A DNA stretch of 64,000 nucleotides from Pelolinea sp. (GTDB lineage: Bacteria; Chloroflexota; Anaerolineae; Anaerolineales; Anaerolineaceae): positions 1-64,000 of the forward strand of contig JAAZOD010000029.1 in NCBI GenBank assembly GCA_012797975.1, in the 5' to 3' direction. The position numbers and the translations under genes are program-made. The notes beneath the pieces were generated by a model. The model did no database searches and was not told the DNA's origin. It saw nothing but the letters and a program-made list of their open reading frames with translations. This document shows positions 47,341 through 58,209 of the stretch, one piece after another; positions within the stretch are counted from its first letter, which is position 1, and every line of letters begins with the position of its first letter.

Positions 47341-47369
47341 CAAAACAAAATGTTAAAAAGATCGTTGAA

Positions 47370-48767
47370 CTAGATATGAATGGCATGCCCAAGGGCATCT
47401 TCCGCCGCTTCCATGATGGCTTCGCTGAGGGTGGGATGGGTATGGATATTGGATGCAAGCTCTTCAACGGTCAGTTCCGATTGCTGCGCCAGACTTAATT
47501 CAGGCAACAATTCTGAAACCTCCGGGCCAATCATGTGAGCGCCCAGGATCTCCCCGTACTTTGCATCCACGATCACTTTCACAAAACCTGTGCTTTCGCC
47601 AAGGCCAAGCGCTTTTCCATTGGCCTGAAAAGGAAATTTCCCTTTTTTGATCTGCTTGCCTGCTTCCAGTGCTTCCTTTTCAGACAAGCCGAAAGAAGCA
47701 ACCTGCGGGTAGCTGTAGGTTGCGCTGGGGATCATGGTGAAATCAATGGGTTTTCTCTTGATGCCCTTGATCGTTTCGGCACAATGAATGCCCATGGCAG
47801 AAGCTGCGTGCGCCAATAGCAATTTACCGGTGACATCACCGATCGCCCAGATTCCCGGAACATTGGTGGCCATATTGGCATCCGTATTAATAAAGCCGCG
47901 CTTATCCAGCGTAACCCCCACTCCCTCCAAGCCGAGATTTTCGGTGTTGGCCTTAAAACCGATAGCTACCAGGGTTTGTTCCGCTTCGAGAACTTTCTTT
48001 TCTGCCCCGGCAGTCACGGTCACCGCCACACCTTTGGCGGTGTGTTCGATGGCTTCAACACGATGACCGGTGTAAATTTCAATCCCGCGCTTTTGGAATG
48101 CTTTCTGTAATTCTTTGCTTAATTCTTCGTCTTCGAGCGGTAAAACATTCGGCAGCATTTCAACAATGCTGACTTTGGTTCCGAAAGAACTCCAAATAGT
48201 GGCAAATTCAGCGCCGATCGCTCCGGCGCCGATGATGATGGCTGAAGCGGGTAATTTCTCCTGCAAAATGGCGTCCTCATAGGTCAACACTTTTTTCCCA
48301 TCATGATTCCACCCTGAAGCCATGAAAGGATGCGCGCCTGTGGCAAGGATGACATTGGCTGTTTTCAAATCCTCTTTCTTGCCATCATTAAGAGAAACCG
48401 AAACAAGGTCTTTGGATTTCAGGAAGGCCGCGCCTTCATAGACATCGACCTTGTTTTTCTTCATTAAAAAGCTGACGCCACGGGTCAGGCGATCTGAAAC
48501 CTGTCGGCTGCGTTTTACAGCGATGCTGTAATCGATGGTTATGTTCTCACCGCTGATCCCATATTCTTTTGCATCTTCGCGCAGGGTGCGGGCAATTTCC
48601 GCGTTTTTCAATAGCGCTTTGGAAGGGATGCAACCCACATTCAAACAAACTCCACCCAACCATCGTTTCTCCACGATGGCGGTTTTCAGACCAAGTTGTG
48701 CAGCTCGTATGGCAGCCACATATCCACCAGGGCCGGCACCGATAACAACAACATCGTATTCTTTCAT
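47370..48767 (-). CDS. lpd: Dihydrolipoyl dehydrogenase
   Basis: This FAD enzyme reoxidises lipoamide in 2-oxoacid dehydrogenase or glycine cleavage complexes. The 465 residues have VVIGAGPGGYVAAIRAAQLG, the redox disulfide in GGVCLNVGCIPSK, the NAD site IIIGAGAIGAEFATIWSSFG, and the C-terminal HTHPTLSEAIMEA with the catalytic His-Glu. No other complex subunit is nearby, so the partner complex cannot be told. It has its own terminator. Confidence 0.95.
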   Translation of the reverse strand: MKEYDVVVIGAGPGGYVAAIRAAQLGLKTAIVEKRWLGGVCLNVGCIPSKALLKNAEIARTLREDAKEYGISGENITIDYSIAVKRSRQVSDRLTRGVSFLMKKNKVDVYEGAAFLKSKDLVSVSLNDGKKEDLKTANVILATGAHPFMASGWNHDGKKVLTYEDAILQEKLPASAIIIGAGAIGAEFATIWSSFGTKVSIVEMLPNVLPLEDEELSKELQKAFQKRGIEIYTGHRVEAIEHTAKGVAVTVTAGAEKKVLEAEQTLVAIGFKANTENLGLEGVGVTLDKRGFINTDANMATNVPGIWAIGDVTGKLLLAHAASAMGIHCAETIKGIKRKPIDFTMIPSATYSYPQVASFGLSEKEALEAGKQIKKGKFPFQANGKALGLGESTGFVKVIVDAKYGEILGAHMIGPEVSELLPELSLAQQSELTVEELASNIHTHPTLSEAIMEAAEDALGHAIHI

Positions 48768-48874
48768 ATTATGTGCTCTCCATCTTCAAACAATGCTCTA
48801 ATCATTCCCATTTTCCTTAGCGATTATACTGTCTTTCACCCAGCTAAACGCTGAAATTATGTGACTTCTTGAGG

Positions 48875-48903
48875 TTGACGGAAAATACGGGAAGGTTTAC
48901 GAT
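48875..48903 (+). promoter_or_regulatory. V-ATPase operon promoter
   Basis: TTGACG (48875-48880), 17-bp spacer and TACGAT (48898-48903). A second TATAAT (48928-48933) lies 6 bp before the first ATG and could give a leaderless start. Confidence 0.6.
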
Positions 48904-48939
48904 AGCGAGTCAATTTTGGGTGAGGTTTATAATCAAAAT

Positions 48940-49335
48940 ATGAAGAAAGACGCGGCCAGTGTGAATAAAACCCAGGCAGATCCGGCAGTGCTGCTCGAAA
49001 AGATAATGCAGGCAGAGGTGAAGTCTGCAGAGCAAATTTCTGGCATTAAAAAGGAAGCGGATCGCAGGATTGCGGCAGTTCAAGTTGAAGCTGCAAATTC
49101 CAGGAAAGATGCCTATGCCAGCGGACGAAGGGCAAGGGCCCGCCTGATTGAAAATGGCATTGCCAAAGCGAATGAAGCGGCGGCGGAGAAGTTGCAATTC
49201 TCTGAATCAGAATCTGTGAAAATCGTGGAAAAAGGGAAACGATTTGTGTCCGAAGCAGTAGCCATCAGTCTTGATTTTGTACTTGGGAAACGCCTGAAGG
49301 AGAACCCCCATGATTCGGAAAATGGCAAGAATTGA
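48940..49335 (+). CDS. V-type ATPase peripheral stalk subunit G/H
   Basis: The 131-residue, highly charged helical protein (SAEQISGIKKEADRRIAAVQ) is typical of the stalk subunit called H in archaea or G in Thermus, which pairs with subunit E as a coiled coil. Residues 25-90 form the coiled coil. It is the first gene of the nine-gene V-ATPase operon. I start at ATG 48940. A TTG eight codons upstream is in frame. It overlaps the next gene by 26 bp. Confidence 0.82.
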   Translation: MKKDAASVNKTQADPAVLLEKIMQAEVKSAEQISGIKKEADRRIAAVQVEAANSRKDAYASGRRARARLIENGIAKANEAAAEKLQFSESESVKIVEKGKRFVSEAVAISLDFVLGKRLKENPHDSENGKN

Positions 49336-51217
49336 AATCATCGGATTAAAAAAAGATCTCTCGCAGACCATTCACCATTTGCACGATCTGGGAATCATGC
49401 AGATTGAAGACATCCGCTCTCTTTCCAACGTTCTTATTCAACCACTCAACCCAACCTACGAAATGGTGCAGAAACGGGAAAGAATCGAATTGATCAATGC
49501 CCGGATCAACGGCTTGGTCGATCTTTTTAAAAAATACTTCGCCGGCTCGCTGAAAAACCTGGAAGATTCTTCTTCGCTGGAAGAGATTGGTGCAAGAGTG
49601 GAGCAGGTGACCACAACCGTCCAGCAATTTACGCAAAATCGCACAAACCTGGAAGATGATCTGGTCTCCCTTTCAAAGTACCAGAATATGTTGACATTAA
49701 TGGTGCCGCTGCTTCCAGAATCAGCCCAAAAACCCGGCAATGCCACCATTGGTGCCCTGCTGCATGCCACCCAAACCCATTCCATGAATTTGTTGATCAA
49801 CCAATTGCGCAGTATGACCCATGCCAAATTGGAAGTGGCGATTGTCAAGGTAAATGAATCGACCAATGCCTTGATCGGGGTTTTGCCGCGCGAATATGTG
49901 GTTGCGGTGGAGGAACTTTTAGCGAAAGAAAAAATTACACAGTTCGTGCTGCCTGAAGAATACTCGTTCTTGAAACCTCCAGAAGCCCAGGCATTGATCG
50001 AAAAAAAGATCGAAGAGGATCATAAGGAATTGGATATTCTGGAGGATCATCTTCGCGAGCTGGCCAGTACCTGGGGGCCCTACCTGCATAGCTGGCAGAT
50101 CGTATGTTTGAATATGTTGGATGAATATGAGATCTATGCACGCATCGGGGAAACCGAATACACTTTCACCGTCTACGGATGGTTACCTCTGGATGAGTTG
50201 CCAAAGCTTAAAGATTCTTTGCATGAAAAAGTCGGAAAAGATTTGGTTATCAACCAATTGGAAATTCCTGAGGAATTGAGTCAAAAGATACCGGTTGCTC
50301 TGGATAACCCGAAGGGCATTCAATCTTTTGAGAATCTGGTGAAGATGCGCGCGGTTCCTGCCTATTCTGATATTGACCCCAGCCGATTAATGGCTGTTTT
50401 TATGCCCATTTTCTTCGGGATGATGGTGGGTGATGTGGCATATGGATTGATCCTGCTTTTGCTATCTCTCTTTTTATCAAGAAAGATCAAGGGAGGGATT
50501 TTTGCCGACCTGATTCAAACCATCAAAATTGGATCCATCTGGTCAATCGTTTTTGGATTCCTGTTCGGCGAATTTATGGGCACTCTGGGGGGAAAGATCG
50601 GCTTGAAACCTATCTTGCTGGATCGCACCGCTCCAAACAGCACCATGACATTGCTGTATATGACCATTGGCGTTGGTGTTGTTCATATTTTGCTCGGTTT
50701 GATCTTGGGCATTGCAAATGCCATAAAACATAAGAGCAAAAAGCATTTATTTGAAAAAGGCGGCATGTTCCTTGGGCTGATCGGTTTGCTGATTGTGGTA
50801 GCCACCCTCTTAAAGGTTGTTCCCTCAGCAAGCAAGTGGGCGGGCTATTCCCTGTTAGGAGCAGGGGTCATTTTATTGGGAATATCCTACGGGAAGACCG
50901 GCGTTATCCTGAGCCCCATTGAATTCATCGGGTTGCTGGGAAATATCCTTTCGTATTTGCGTATCGCTGCCCTTGGTTTGGCTTCTGTGTTTTTAGCGAA
51001 AGTGGCAAATGATATGGTTGGCATGATCGGAAATGCGGTCGCGGGAATTCTGGTGGCGGTCTTGATCCATTCTCTTAATATTATTATGGCTGCCTTCAGT
51101 CCAACCATCCAGAGTTTACGTCTGCAATATGTGGAATTTTTCAGACGTTTTTATGAAGGCGGAAAAAACGAATTCTGCCCCTTTAAAAAACGTGTTTTGA
51201 CTCAAACCAATGGATAA
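49310..51217 (+). CDS. V-type ATPase subunit I
   Basis: This membrane stator subunit forms the ion half-channels next to the rotor ring. Of its 635 residues, the first 330 form a long helical cytoplasmic arm (with coiled coils) and the last 300 contain about seven to eight membrane helices, including MPIFFGMMVGDVAYGLILLL and EFIGLLGNILSYLRIAALGL with the key Arg. The ATG at 49310 has GGAG 8 bp upstream. Confidence 0.93.
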   Translation: MIRKMARIEIIGLKKDLSQTIHHLHDLGIMQIEDIRSLSNVLIQPLNPTYEMVQKRERIELINARINGLVDLFKKYFAGSLKNLEDSSSLEEIGARVEQVTTTVQQFTQNRTNLEDDLVSLSKYQNMLTLMVPLLPESAQKPGNATIGALLHATQTHSMNLLINQLRSMTHAKLEVAIVKVNESTNALIGVLPREYVVAVEELLAKEKITQFVLPEEYSFLKPPEAQALIEKKIEEDHKELDILEDHLRELASTWGPYLHSWQIVCLNMLDEYEIYARIGETEYTFTVYGWLPLDELPKLKDSLHEKVGKDLVINQLEIPEELSQKIPVALDNPKGIQSFENLVKMRAVPAYSDIDPSRLMAVFMPIFFGMMVGDVAYGLILLLLSLFLSRKIKGGIFADLIQTIKIGSIWSIVFGFLFGEFMGTLGGKIGLKPILLDRTAPNSTMTLLYMTIGVGVVHILLGLILGIANAIKHKSKKHLFEKGGMFLGLIGLLIVVATLLKVVPSASKWAGYSLLGAGVILLGISYGKTGVILSPIEFIGLLGNILSYLRIAALGLASVFLAKVANDMVGMIGNAVAGILVAVLIHSLNIIMAAFSPTIQSLRLQYVEFFRRFYEGGKNEFCPFKKRVLTQTNG

Positions 51218-51235
51218 AAGATAAAAGGAGATCAA

Positions 51236-51448
51236 ATGGAAAAAGGAATTATTGCTTTAGCTGCTGCATTGGCCATTGGACTTACCGCATTGGCAACTGG
51301 AATGGCTCAACGCGCGATCGGTTCTGCCGGTGTTGGCGCTGTGGCAGAAAAACCGGAACTGCTGGGATCAATCATCATTCTGGTTGCAATTCCCGAAACC
51401 ATGGTCATTCTTGGTTTCGCAGTCGCAGCCATTATCCTGATGGGGTAA
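51236..51448 (+). CDS. V-type ATPase rotor ring subunit K (c-type, 70 aa)
   Basis: This proteolipid of two membrane helices carries ions through the ring. The conserved carboxylate is Glu54 in AIPETMVILGF. Gln25 in helix 1 lies exactly 15 residues before Pro40, the spacing of the Na+-binding Gln in F-type Na+ c rings, and Thr55 follows the Glu. This suggests Na+ rather than H+ coupling, but that is inference. The short single-hairpin form differs from the duplicated four-helix K of Enterococcus. AAAGGAG precedes the ATG. Confidence 0.92.
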   Translation: MEKGIIALAAALAIGLTALATGMAQRAIGSAGVGAVAEKPELLGSIIILVAIPETMVILGFAVAAIILMG

Positions 51449-52078
51449 ATGGAGAAAGTTTTCATGGAAATCGACGCCATTCTGGATGGTATTCGCTCTA
51501 TTACCGAAAACCAGATCGCTGAAATTAAACAGCAAACCGATCAAAAGGTTCAGGAGATCCTGTCTCAAGCAAAGAAAGAAACGGATGCAATCCGTAAAAA
51601 TCTTGAGAAGGAAGGGCATGTCCGCTTGAATCGGGAGGTTGCCATTATTCAACAGCAGGCAGAGATGCAGTATTTGCAGAATGTCTCCGATGGGCGGCAG
51701 AAACTGATCCAGGAATCACTTGAACAGGTTGAAAGCGTCTTAAAAACAATTCGCATACAGAAAAACTATGGTGATCTTTTAATCCATCTGGCGAAAGAAG
51801 CCATTGAAGATTTGCTGCCGTCTCTGGGTACTGCACAGGAAATTGTTCTTTACGCTGACCCCCGGGATAGGGAACTGTTACAGGGGTTGAAAGTGGATGG
51901 ACAAACCAAACTTCGCATTGAATATGACCTGGATTGCTGGGGCGGGTGCAATGTTTCCAGTTTCGATGGCAAAGTGGTCGTTTACAACACGCTCAATGAT
52001 CGTTTTCAAAAGGCCACCCCGATATTGCAGCAATGGCTGTCGCTCTATTTCAGCGAAAAAACAACTCGGGTGAAATGA
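51449..52078 (+). CDS. V-type ATPase subunit E
   Basis: This peripheral-stalk subunit has 209 residues, with a long N-terminal coiled coil (ENQIAEIKQQTDQKVQEILS to about residue 95) and a globular C-terminal domain that binds the A3B3 head. The start codon immediately follows the subunit K stop. It pairs with the G/H subunit from the first gene. Confidence 0.88.
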   Translation: MEKVFMEIDAILDGIRSITENQIAEIKQQTDQKVQEILSQAKKETDAIRKNLEKEGHVRLNREVAIIQQQAEMQYLQNVSDGRQKLIQESLEQVESVLKTIRIQKNYGDLLIHLAKEAIEDLLPSLGTAQEIVLYADPRDRELLQGLKVDGQTKLRIEYDLDCWGGCNVSSFDGKVVVYNTLNDRFQKATPILQQWLSLYFSEKTTRVK

Positions 52079-53139
52079 TGTCGACTTTTGATTATGGGAA
52101 TACACGGCTGCGCGCGCGTTTTCCCCAATTACTAATGAAAGAAATGCTTGAAGAGATGACCCGTGCAGAAAACCTGGATGGATTTCTTTCGTTATTAATT
52201 AAAAGTTCCTATAAGGCATCCATAGAAAAGGCACTCACGTACTCGGGGGGAATCCAGGCGGTTCATGCAATTGTGGAATTAGAAGTGGAGAAACTTTATA
52301 AAGACTATCGTACTTTTTATACTGATTCCACCTGGGACCAAATCGAACTGCTCTTTGCATACAATGATCTGAAGAATCTTCATACGATTGTAAGGGGAAT
52401 TTTGGGAGGTGTATCGTATCGAGAGATTCAAGAATTGCTTGATCGTTCAGGGACGATCGCGATACGAACCCTTCAGGAGCTGGCCCGCTGCAAGAATGTG
52501 AATGAACTGGTCATGAAAATGACCGCTTTCCACCTGCCGTTTGCAGATGCTTTGCTGAAGAACCAAACTGCGCTGTTTTCCATGCAAGGTGTGCAGATCG
52601 AGCTGCTGCTTGAAAAAGAGTTCTATGAAAATTATCTCCGATCCAAGAAAAACATTCTCCATCGCAGTAAATTGCTCAAAGAATATTTTGACATGAACGC
52701 AGATCGTGAAAATATCATTTGCGTGCTGCGCATGATTCACTATCGTGACATGATCATCCACAACGAGTTGAATATGAAAGACTGTATTTTGAATGCCGGA
52801 ACGGTCAGCCAAAATATGCTTTTTTCTGCGGCGAATGAGCCCGATATTGTGCGGGCCATCCATCACTTTGAGGGCTCTCGTTATTTTCCCAGTTTGCAGG
52901 AAGGTTTTCGTGCATATCAAAAAACAGGATTGCTGGCGGAATTCGAAGAGCGTCTGCGAAAGCTGCTCTTGGAATGGGAATCACGATATGCCTTTCGCGA
53001 TCCAATTGATATTGGGGTCCCCATCAGCTATCTGGTTCGGAAGCAAAACGAAATGCAAAATCTATGGTGGATTGCTAAGGGAATACAGCTGGGGTTCGAT
53101 TCGGTGGATATCATTGAACATCTGGAGATTTTGCAATGA
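52075..53139 (+). CDS. V-type ATPase subunit C (d-type)
   Basis: The 354-residue, funnel-shaped all-helical subunit links the central shaft to the rotor ring. The family pattern of three repeated helical units is visible, with RENIICVLRMIHYRDMIIH in the second third. I start at ATG 52075, which overlaps the subunit E stop (ATGA). A longer frame would overlap E by over 40 bp. Confidence 0.88.
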   Translation: MMSTFDYGNTRLRARFPQLLMKEMLEEMTRAENLDGFLSLLIKSSYKASIEKALTYSGGIQAVHAIVELEVEKLYKDYRTFYTDSTWDQIELLFAYNDLKNLHTIVRGILGGVSYREIQELLDRSGTIAIRTLQELARCKNVNELVMKMTAFHLPFADALLKNQTALFSMQGVQIELLLEKEFYENYLRSKKNILHRSKLLKEYFDMNADRENIICVLRMIHYRDMIIHNELNMKDCILNAGTVSQNMLFSAANEPDIVRAIHHFEGSRYFPSLQEGFRAYQKTGLLAEFEERLRKLLLEWESRYAFRDPIDIGVPISYLVRKQNEMQNLWWIAKGIQLGFDSVDIIEHLEILQ

Positions 53140-53483
53140 ATAAGCTGGCTGTGATCACGATCCCCAGTATGGCGAACGGATATCGTCTGGCCGGGTTGGA
53201 AGCATACGGTATAACGAATGCTGGTGAACTGGCCGCCTTATTGAAAACTTTCATTGAAAAAAACGAGCCGATGTTGCTGGCTATCAACGACGACCTGTTC
53301 GTACTTTTAGATCAAAAAACACTGAATTCTCTCTATGCTTGCAAGAATCTCGCTCTGGTAACCATTCCGGGAAAAACAGGAAAAATGACCAAAAAGGCTA
53401 ATCACGAATATCTTGTTAATATGATCCGGCATGCAAGCGGTGCTCAGACCCATTTGGAAGGTGATGGAAATGGAAGCGATTAA
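53136..53483 (+). CDS. V-type ATPase subunit F
   Basis: The 115-residue central-shaft subunit has a small Rossmann-like fold (MNKLAVITIPSMANGYRLAG, LEAYGI) and a C-terminal helix. Start overlaps the C subunit stop as ATGA. It is slightly longer than typical (100-105), mostly at the C-terminus. Confidence 0.88.
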   Translation: MNKLAVITIPSMANGYRLAGLEAYGITNAGELAALLKTFIEKNEPMLLAINDDLFVLLDQKTLNSLYACKNLALVTIPGKTGKMTKKANHEYLVNMIRHASGAQTHLEGDGNGSD

Positions 53484-55278
53484 CAAAGAAACAAGCAAAA
53501 TCAACCGGATTTCGGGTCCGGTCGTGGGTGTGAGCGGATTGGAAGGAATTCGCTTGCATGATATGGTGCTGGTGGGAGAAGCAAAGCTGGTTGGCGAAGT
53601 GATCCGAATGGCCGGTCAACAGGCCACCGTTCAGGTATATGAGGAAACTTCCGGATTGAAAATTGGGGAGCCAATTACCGGAACAGGGCATCCATTGATC
53701 GCCCATCTGGGTCCGGGATTGATGGGTCAAATATTTGATGGACTACAGCGCCCCCTGAACAAATTGGCGGATATCGAAGGTGATTTCTTGCAAAAAGGGG
53801 TTACCGAAGATTCGCTTCCACAGGATAAAAAATGGAAGTTCACTGCGCTGGTGAAAGAGGGCGATCTGGTGAAACCCGGAAATTTATTGGGAGAAATTCC
53901 GGAGACACAGAGCATTATCCATAAAATCATGGTTCCATTTCCGATGAATGGTAGGGTGGTGGAAGTACACGAAGGGGAGCTAACCCTGACCCAATCAGTA
54001 GTCGTTCTTGAAGATGAAAGAGGGAAAACCTTCGGCGTGAATATGGAGCATGTATGGCCGGTGCGAAATCCGCGCCCGTATAAACGACGTCTTGATCTGG
54101 CTGAACCCCTGGTGACCGGCAAAAGAGTGATCGACACTTTTTTTCCCATCCCCAAAGGTGGCTCTGCCATTATCCCCGGCGGCTTCGGTACAGGAAAAAC
54201 CGTCATCCAGCAGTCGCTGGCGCGTTGGGCGGATGTGGACGTGGTAGTGTATGTGGGCTGCGGGGAACGCGGCAACGAAATGGCCGAAGTGTTGATGCAG
54301 CTTCCAGAATTGGAGGATCGTGTAAAAGGCATTCCGCTGATCAACCGGACGGTTTTGATCGCCAACACTTCCAATATGCCGGTGGCAGCCCGCGAGGCCA
54401 GTATTTATTTAGGGATCACGATCGCGGAATACTACCGCGACATGGGATACGATGTGCTCATGCTGGCAGATTCCACATCACGTTGGGGTGAGGCGTTGCG
54501 GGAAGTATCGGGACGCCTGGAAGAGATCCCGGGCGAAGAGGGTTATCCGGCTTATCTTTCTTCGCGGCTGGCTGAATTCTATGAACGGGCAGGCCATGTG
54601 GATTGCCTTGGGAACGGGGGAGAGAAGCTCTATGCCGGGCACCGCGAAGGCTCTGTTTCTTTGGTAGGCGCGGTTTCCCCACCCGGCGGCGATTTTTCAG
54701 ATCCCATCACCCAGAGTTCCATGCGCATTGCAGGGGTTTTCTGGGCGCTGGATTATGAATTGTCGCGCAAACGGCACTTCCCGGCTATCAATTGGATTAA
54801 AAGTTTCTCGTTGATCGACCTTTCACGCTGGTTTGGTGATACAGTCGAAGATGATTTTCCACAATTGATCCAAGAGGCGAAAGCATTGCTGGGCAAAGAG
54901 AATGAACTGCTCCAGGTGGTACAGTTGATCGGGCAGGACGCTCTTTCGGATATGGAAAGAGAAATCTTGGCGATCTCAAAATTATTGCGTGAGGATTTTC
55001 TGCAGCAGTCTTCCATCCAAGATGTCGATACCTATTGCAGTTTGGAAAAATCCTATTGGATGCTGAAGGTCATCCTTACCTATCACCAAAGGGCGCAATC
55101 TGCTTTGGGGATGGGGATCGACCTTTCCGAAATAACTTCCCAGAGTGTTCTGCAGCGTATTGCCCGTATGAAAGAAATACCTTTGGAAAAATCCGCTGCG
55201 GAATTGAAGCGATTGGTCGGAAAGATCAACGATGCCTTTGATGGACTTATTTCAAACTGGGAGGCAGAGAATGCCTGA
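53470..55278 (+). CDS. V-type ATPase catalytic subunit A
   Basis: This is the ATP-hydrolysing or ATP-forming subunit. The 602 residues include the V-type specific insertion (about 105-190) and the P-loop [10 protein letters not shown] (usual form GPFGAGKTV), with catalytic Glu in [12 protein letters not shown] and [19 protein letters not shown] 53470 overlaps subunit F by 14 bp. ATG 53464 is an alternative. Gene order here is H-I-K-E-C-F-A-B-D, as in Thermus-type operons. Confidence 0.95.
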   Translation: MEAINKETSKINRISGPVVGVSGLEGIRLHDMVLVGEAKLVGEVIRMAGQQATVQVYEETSGLKIGEPITGTGHPLIAHLGPGLMGQIFDGLQRPLNKLADIEGDFLQKGVTEDSLPQDKKWKFTALVKEGDLVKPGNLLGEIPETQSIIHKIMVPFPMNGRVVEVHEGELTLTQSVVVLEDERGKTFGVNMEHVWPVRNPRPYKRRLDLAEPLVTGKRVIDTFFPIPKGGSAIIPGGFGTGKTVIQQSLARWADVDVVVYVGCGERGNEMAEVLMQLPELEDRVKGIPLINRTVLIANTSNMPVAAREASIYLGITIAEYYRDMGYDVLMLADSTSRWGEALREVSGRLEEIPGEEGYPAYLSSRLAEFYERAGHVDCLGNGGEKLYAGHREGSVSLVGAVSPPGGDFSDPITQSSMRIAGVFWALDYELSRKRHFPAINWIKSFSLIDLSRWFGDTVEDDFPQLIQEAKALLGKENELLQVVQLIGQDALSDMEREILAISKLLREDFLQQSSIQDVDTYCSLEKSYWMLKVILTYHQRAQSALGMGIDLSEITSQSVLQRIARMKEIPLEKSAAELKRLVGKINDAFDGLISNWEAENA

Positions 55279-56689
55279 ACGATTGATGACAACCAAGTTG
55301 GCTATCAAGGAATATCGCACGCTCTCGCAAATCAAAGGGCCGCTGATTTTCGTGGAGCGGGTAGCTGATGTGGCATACGATGAAATGGTGCAGATCATTG
55401 ACCCGGATGGAAAGGTGCGGGTGGGGCGCGTGTTGGAGATTTCTGGGAACATGGCGGTTATTCAAATGTTTCTGGGCACGGAAGGGCTGGATATCTCGCG
55501 CACGGGCGTTCGCTTCTCCGGTGATGTGGTGCGGTTGAAGGTTTCTCTTTCCATGCTGGGGCGCATTCTGAACGGTATGGGCGAGCCCATTGATGGGGGA
55601 CCTGCCATTGTTCCGGAAAAAATGGAAGATATCAACGGTTCACCCATTAACCCGGCGGTCAGAAATGAGCCGAAAGAATTCATCCAGACCGGCATTTCCA
55701 CGATCGACGGCTTGAATTCCTTGGCTCGCGGTCAAAAATTACCTATCTTCTCCGGTTCGGGACTGCCGGGCAATGAACTGGCCGCTCAAATTGCCTCGCA
55801 AGCCAGGGTGTTGACCGAAAGAAAAGACAGTGACGAACCCTTTGCGGTGGTCTTTGCCGCGATCGGCATCACCCACCGCGAATCTTCTTTTTTCATTGAG
55901 CATTTCCGTTCCAGCGGTGCCCTCGACCGTACCATTGTATTTCTGAATCATGCCGACGACCCAACCATTGAACGCATCATGACCCCTCGGGCGGCGCTTA
56001 CCACGGCTGAATATCTGGCGTTCACCCATAATTTGCATGTGCTCGTCATTCTTACGGATATGACCAATTATTGTGAGGCGCTGCGGGAACTTTCAGTGGC
56101 GCGCGAAGAATTGCCGGGTCGACGGGGATACCCCGGGTATATGTATTCGGATCTTGCCAGCTTATACGAAAGAGCTGGCCGCATCAAGGGGAAGCAGGGT
56201 TCGGTCACCCAATTGATCCTACTTTCCATGCCCGATGACGATATTACCCATCCCATTCCCGATTTGACTGGCTATATTACCGAAGGACAGATCGTACTGG
56301 GACGGATCCTCCATCAAAAAGGTGTCTTCCCGCCGGTGGATGTGCTTCCCTCCCTGTCACGTTTGATGAAAGAGGCCATTGGCGAAGGGCATACACGAGA
56401 AGACCACCAATCGGTGGCGGACCAAATTTATTCATTCTATGCTGAAGGGCGTGAACTTGAAAAGCTGGTTGCCATCATCGGCGAAGCATCGCTGACGGAA
56501 CAGGACCAGCGCATTTTGAATTTTTCCAAGAATTTTGAGCAGCGATTTGTCAATCAAGGAAACGAGAACCGCAGCATTGAACAGACTCTCAATTTGGCGT
56601 GGGAACTTCTTTCAGAGTTTCCCAAAGAATCACTCAAACGTATCCCCGAGATCCTGATTGAGAAATATTACAAAGGGAAGCAAGCATGA
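55271..56689 (+). CDS. V-type ATPase regulatory subunit B
   Basis: This non-catalytic nucleotide-binding subunit alternates with A in the head. The 472 residues contain [20 protein letters not shown] in place of a P-loop, [16 protein letters not shown], and [19 protein letters not shown]. The ATG at 55271 overlaps A by 8 bp. ATG 55286 is an alternative start. Confidence 0.95.
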   Translation: MPERLMTTKLAIKEYRTLSQIKGPLIFVERVADVAYDEMVQIIDPDGKVRVGRVLEISGNMAVIQMFLGTEGLDISRTGVRFSGDVVRLKVSLSMLGRILNGMGEPIDGGPAIVPEKMEDINGSPINPAVRNEPKEFIQTGISTIDGLNSLARGQKLPIFSGSGLPGNELAAQIASQARVLTERKDSDEPFAVVFAAIGITHRESSFFIEHFRSSGALDRTIVFLNHADDPTIERIMTPRAALTTAEYLAFTHNLHVLVILTDMTNYCEALRELSVAREELPGRRGYPGYMYSDLASLYERAGRIKGKQGSVTQLILLSMPDDDITHPIPDLTGYITEGQIVLGRILHQKGVFPPVDVLPSLSRLMKEAIGEGHTREDHQSVADQIYSFYAEGRELEKLVAIIGEASLTEQDQRILNFSKNFEQRFVNQGNENRSIEQTLNLAWELLSEFPKESLKRIPEILIEKYYKGKQA

Positions 56690-57345
56690 TTGATGTGTCC
56701 AGCATCACCGTTACGCGCAGTCAGCTTCTGGCTACCAAACAGCAACTGGAATTGACCCGCCAGGGTTATGAACTGCTGGATAAAAAACGTATTGCACTGA
56801 TGCAAAAAATTGCAGAATTGGAAATAAAGGTTCTGGAAGAAGCAAAACAACTGCAAATTTCTACCACCAAAGCACAAATGGCGCTGGCGAGGGCTGAGGC
56901 ATTCGTAGGCGAAGGCAGGGTTAAATCTGCATCCTTGGGGGCGAAGAGCGAATATGCCATTGAACTGGAGGAAGAGATTCTTATGGGCGTGCGGGTTCCT
57001 AAGATCCAAAAAAGAGAAAATTCAGAAGAAGAATCCAGGCGCCCGTATGTAATTACTTCAACGTCCAGCATGATCGAAGAGGCAGGGGATGCGTTCCGAA
57101 AGAATGTGGATAGTATTCTACAGCTCGCGGAAGGTGAAGTACAGTTGACGGCGCTGCTGGAAGAAATGGCACATACCACCCGCCGCCTAAAGGCGTTGGA
57201 ATTGATCGTGATCCCGCGTTTGCAAGGAGAGTATTCGTATATTCGCGATGAACTGGATGAACGGGAACGAGCCGATCATTTCCGATTGAAACAAGCCAAA
57301 GATATTATTGAAAATAGGAACTTCGGACACCACCTGCACCACTAA
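56686..57345 (+). CDS. V-type ATPase subunit D
   Basis: The 219-residue central rotor shaft is almost entirely coiled coil. The N-terminal ([20 protein letters not shown]) and C-terminal ([20 protein letters not shown]) helices pair in the shaft. It is the last gene of the operon. Its stop codon overlaps that of folP on the other strand by 4 bp, and no terminator is seen between them. Confidence 0.92.
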   Translation: MIDVSSITVTRSQLLATKQQLELTRQGYELLDKKRIALMQKIAELEIKVLEEAKQLQISTTKAQMALARAEAFVGEGRVKSASLGAKSEYAIELEEEILMGVRVPKIQKRENSEEESRRPYVITSTSSMIEEAGDAFRKNVDSILQLAEGEVQLTALLEEMAHTTRRLKALELIVIPRLQGEYSYIRDELDERERADHFRLKQAKDIIENRNFGHHLHH

Positions 57346-58205
57346 TGGCGTACAATGGCATCGCTCATCCTTGCCACCCGCGCCATCGCTTTCACATCAT
57401 GGACGCGGATGATATCCGCTCCGTTATTGATCCCCAAAGCGACCGCCGCAGCCGTGCCTTCTAGGCGTTCTTCAGGGGGCAGGTCAAGCGTATATCCGAT
57501 GAAAGATTTTCTTGAAACACCCAGGAGGATCGGGTAACCCAGCTTGCGCAGTTCCTGCAGGTGATGAATGATGCTGAGATTTTGTTCCACCGTTTTCCCA
57601 AAACCGATACCCGGGTCAAGGATGATGGCTTGATCCTGCACGCCGGCTGTATGGGCAATGGCAATGCTCTCTTGCAGATCACTGCAAATTTCGTTCATCA
57701 AGTCCTGGTACGTTGTACCAATATAACGACCGCCCAGTGTTTCGGATTGCTGGAAAAATTTGTTGTGGCTGCGGTTGTGCATCAACACAAGCGGGACCGC
57801 ATGGCTGGCTGCAACCTGTGCCAGTTGCGCGTCTTTTTTCAATCCCCAAATATCGTTGATCATATTTGCCCCTGCCTTCAGACACTCCTCGGCGACTGTG
57901 GCTTTGTAGGTATCGATGGAGATGAGTGCATTGAGGTGCAGCGCAGTGATGCTCTGAAGCGCGGGCAATAAGCGCTCCAACTCTACCTGCGCATCCACTG
58001 GCTCTGCGCCGGGGCGGGTGCTTTCGGCACCCAAATCGAGAATATCAGCCCCTTCCCTGACAAACTGCACCGCCTGCCGGGTGGCTGCTTCTACGACGTT
58101 TTCTTTCTTCATCAACCCATCGCCCGAAAAGCTGTCAGGAGTGAGGTTGATGATGCCCATGACAAAGGTGCGCGTGCCGAAGGGTAAGATCGGTTGGATT
58201 TGCAT
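57342..58205 (-). CDS. folP: Dihydropteroate synthase
   Basis: It joins p-aminobenzoate to the pterin in folate synthesis and is the sulfonamide target family. The 287 residues include VMGIINLTPDSFSGDG, DLGAESTRPGAEPV, SIDTYKATVAEECLKAG, DPGIGFGKTVEQNL and GVSRKSFI. I use ATG 58205. The longer frame would run into folK. It lies 4 bp after folK. Confidence 0.95.
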   Translation of the reverse strand: MQIQPILPFGTRTFVMGIINLTPDSFSGDGLMKKENVVEAATRQAVQFVREGADILDLGAESTRPGAEPVDAQVELERLLPALQSITALHLNALISIDTYKATVAEECLKAGANMINDIWGLKKDAQLAQVAASHAVPLVLMHNRSHNKFFQQSETLGGRYIGTTYQDLMNEICSDLQESIAIAHTAGVQDQAIILDPGIGFGKTVEQNLSIIHHLQELRKLGYPILLGVSRKSFIGYTLDLPPEERLEGTAAAVALGINNGADIIRVHDVKAMARVARMSDAIVRH

Positions 58206-58209
58206 GGCT

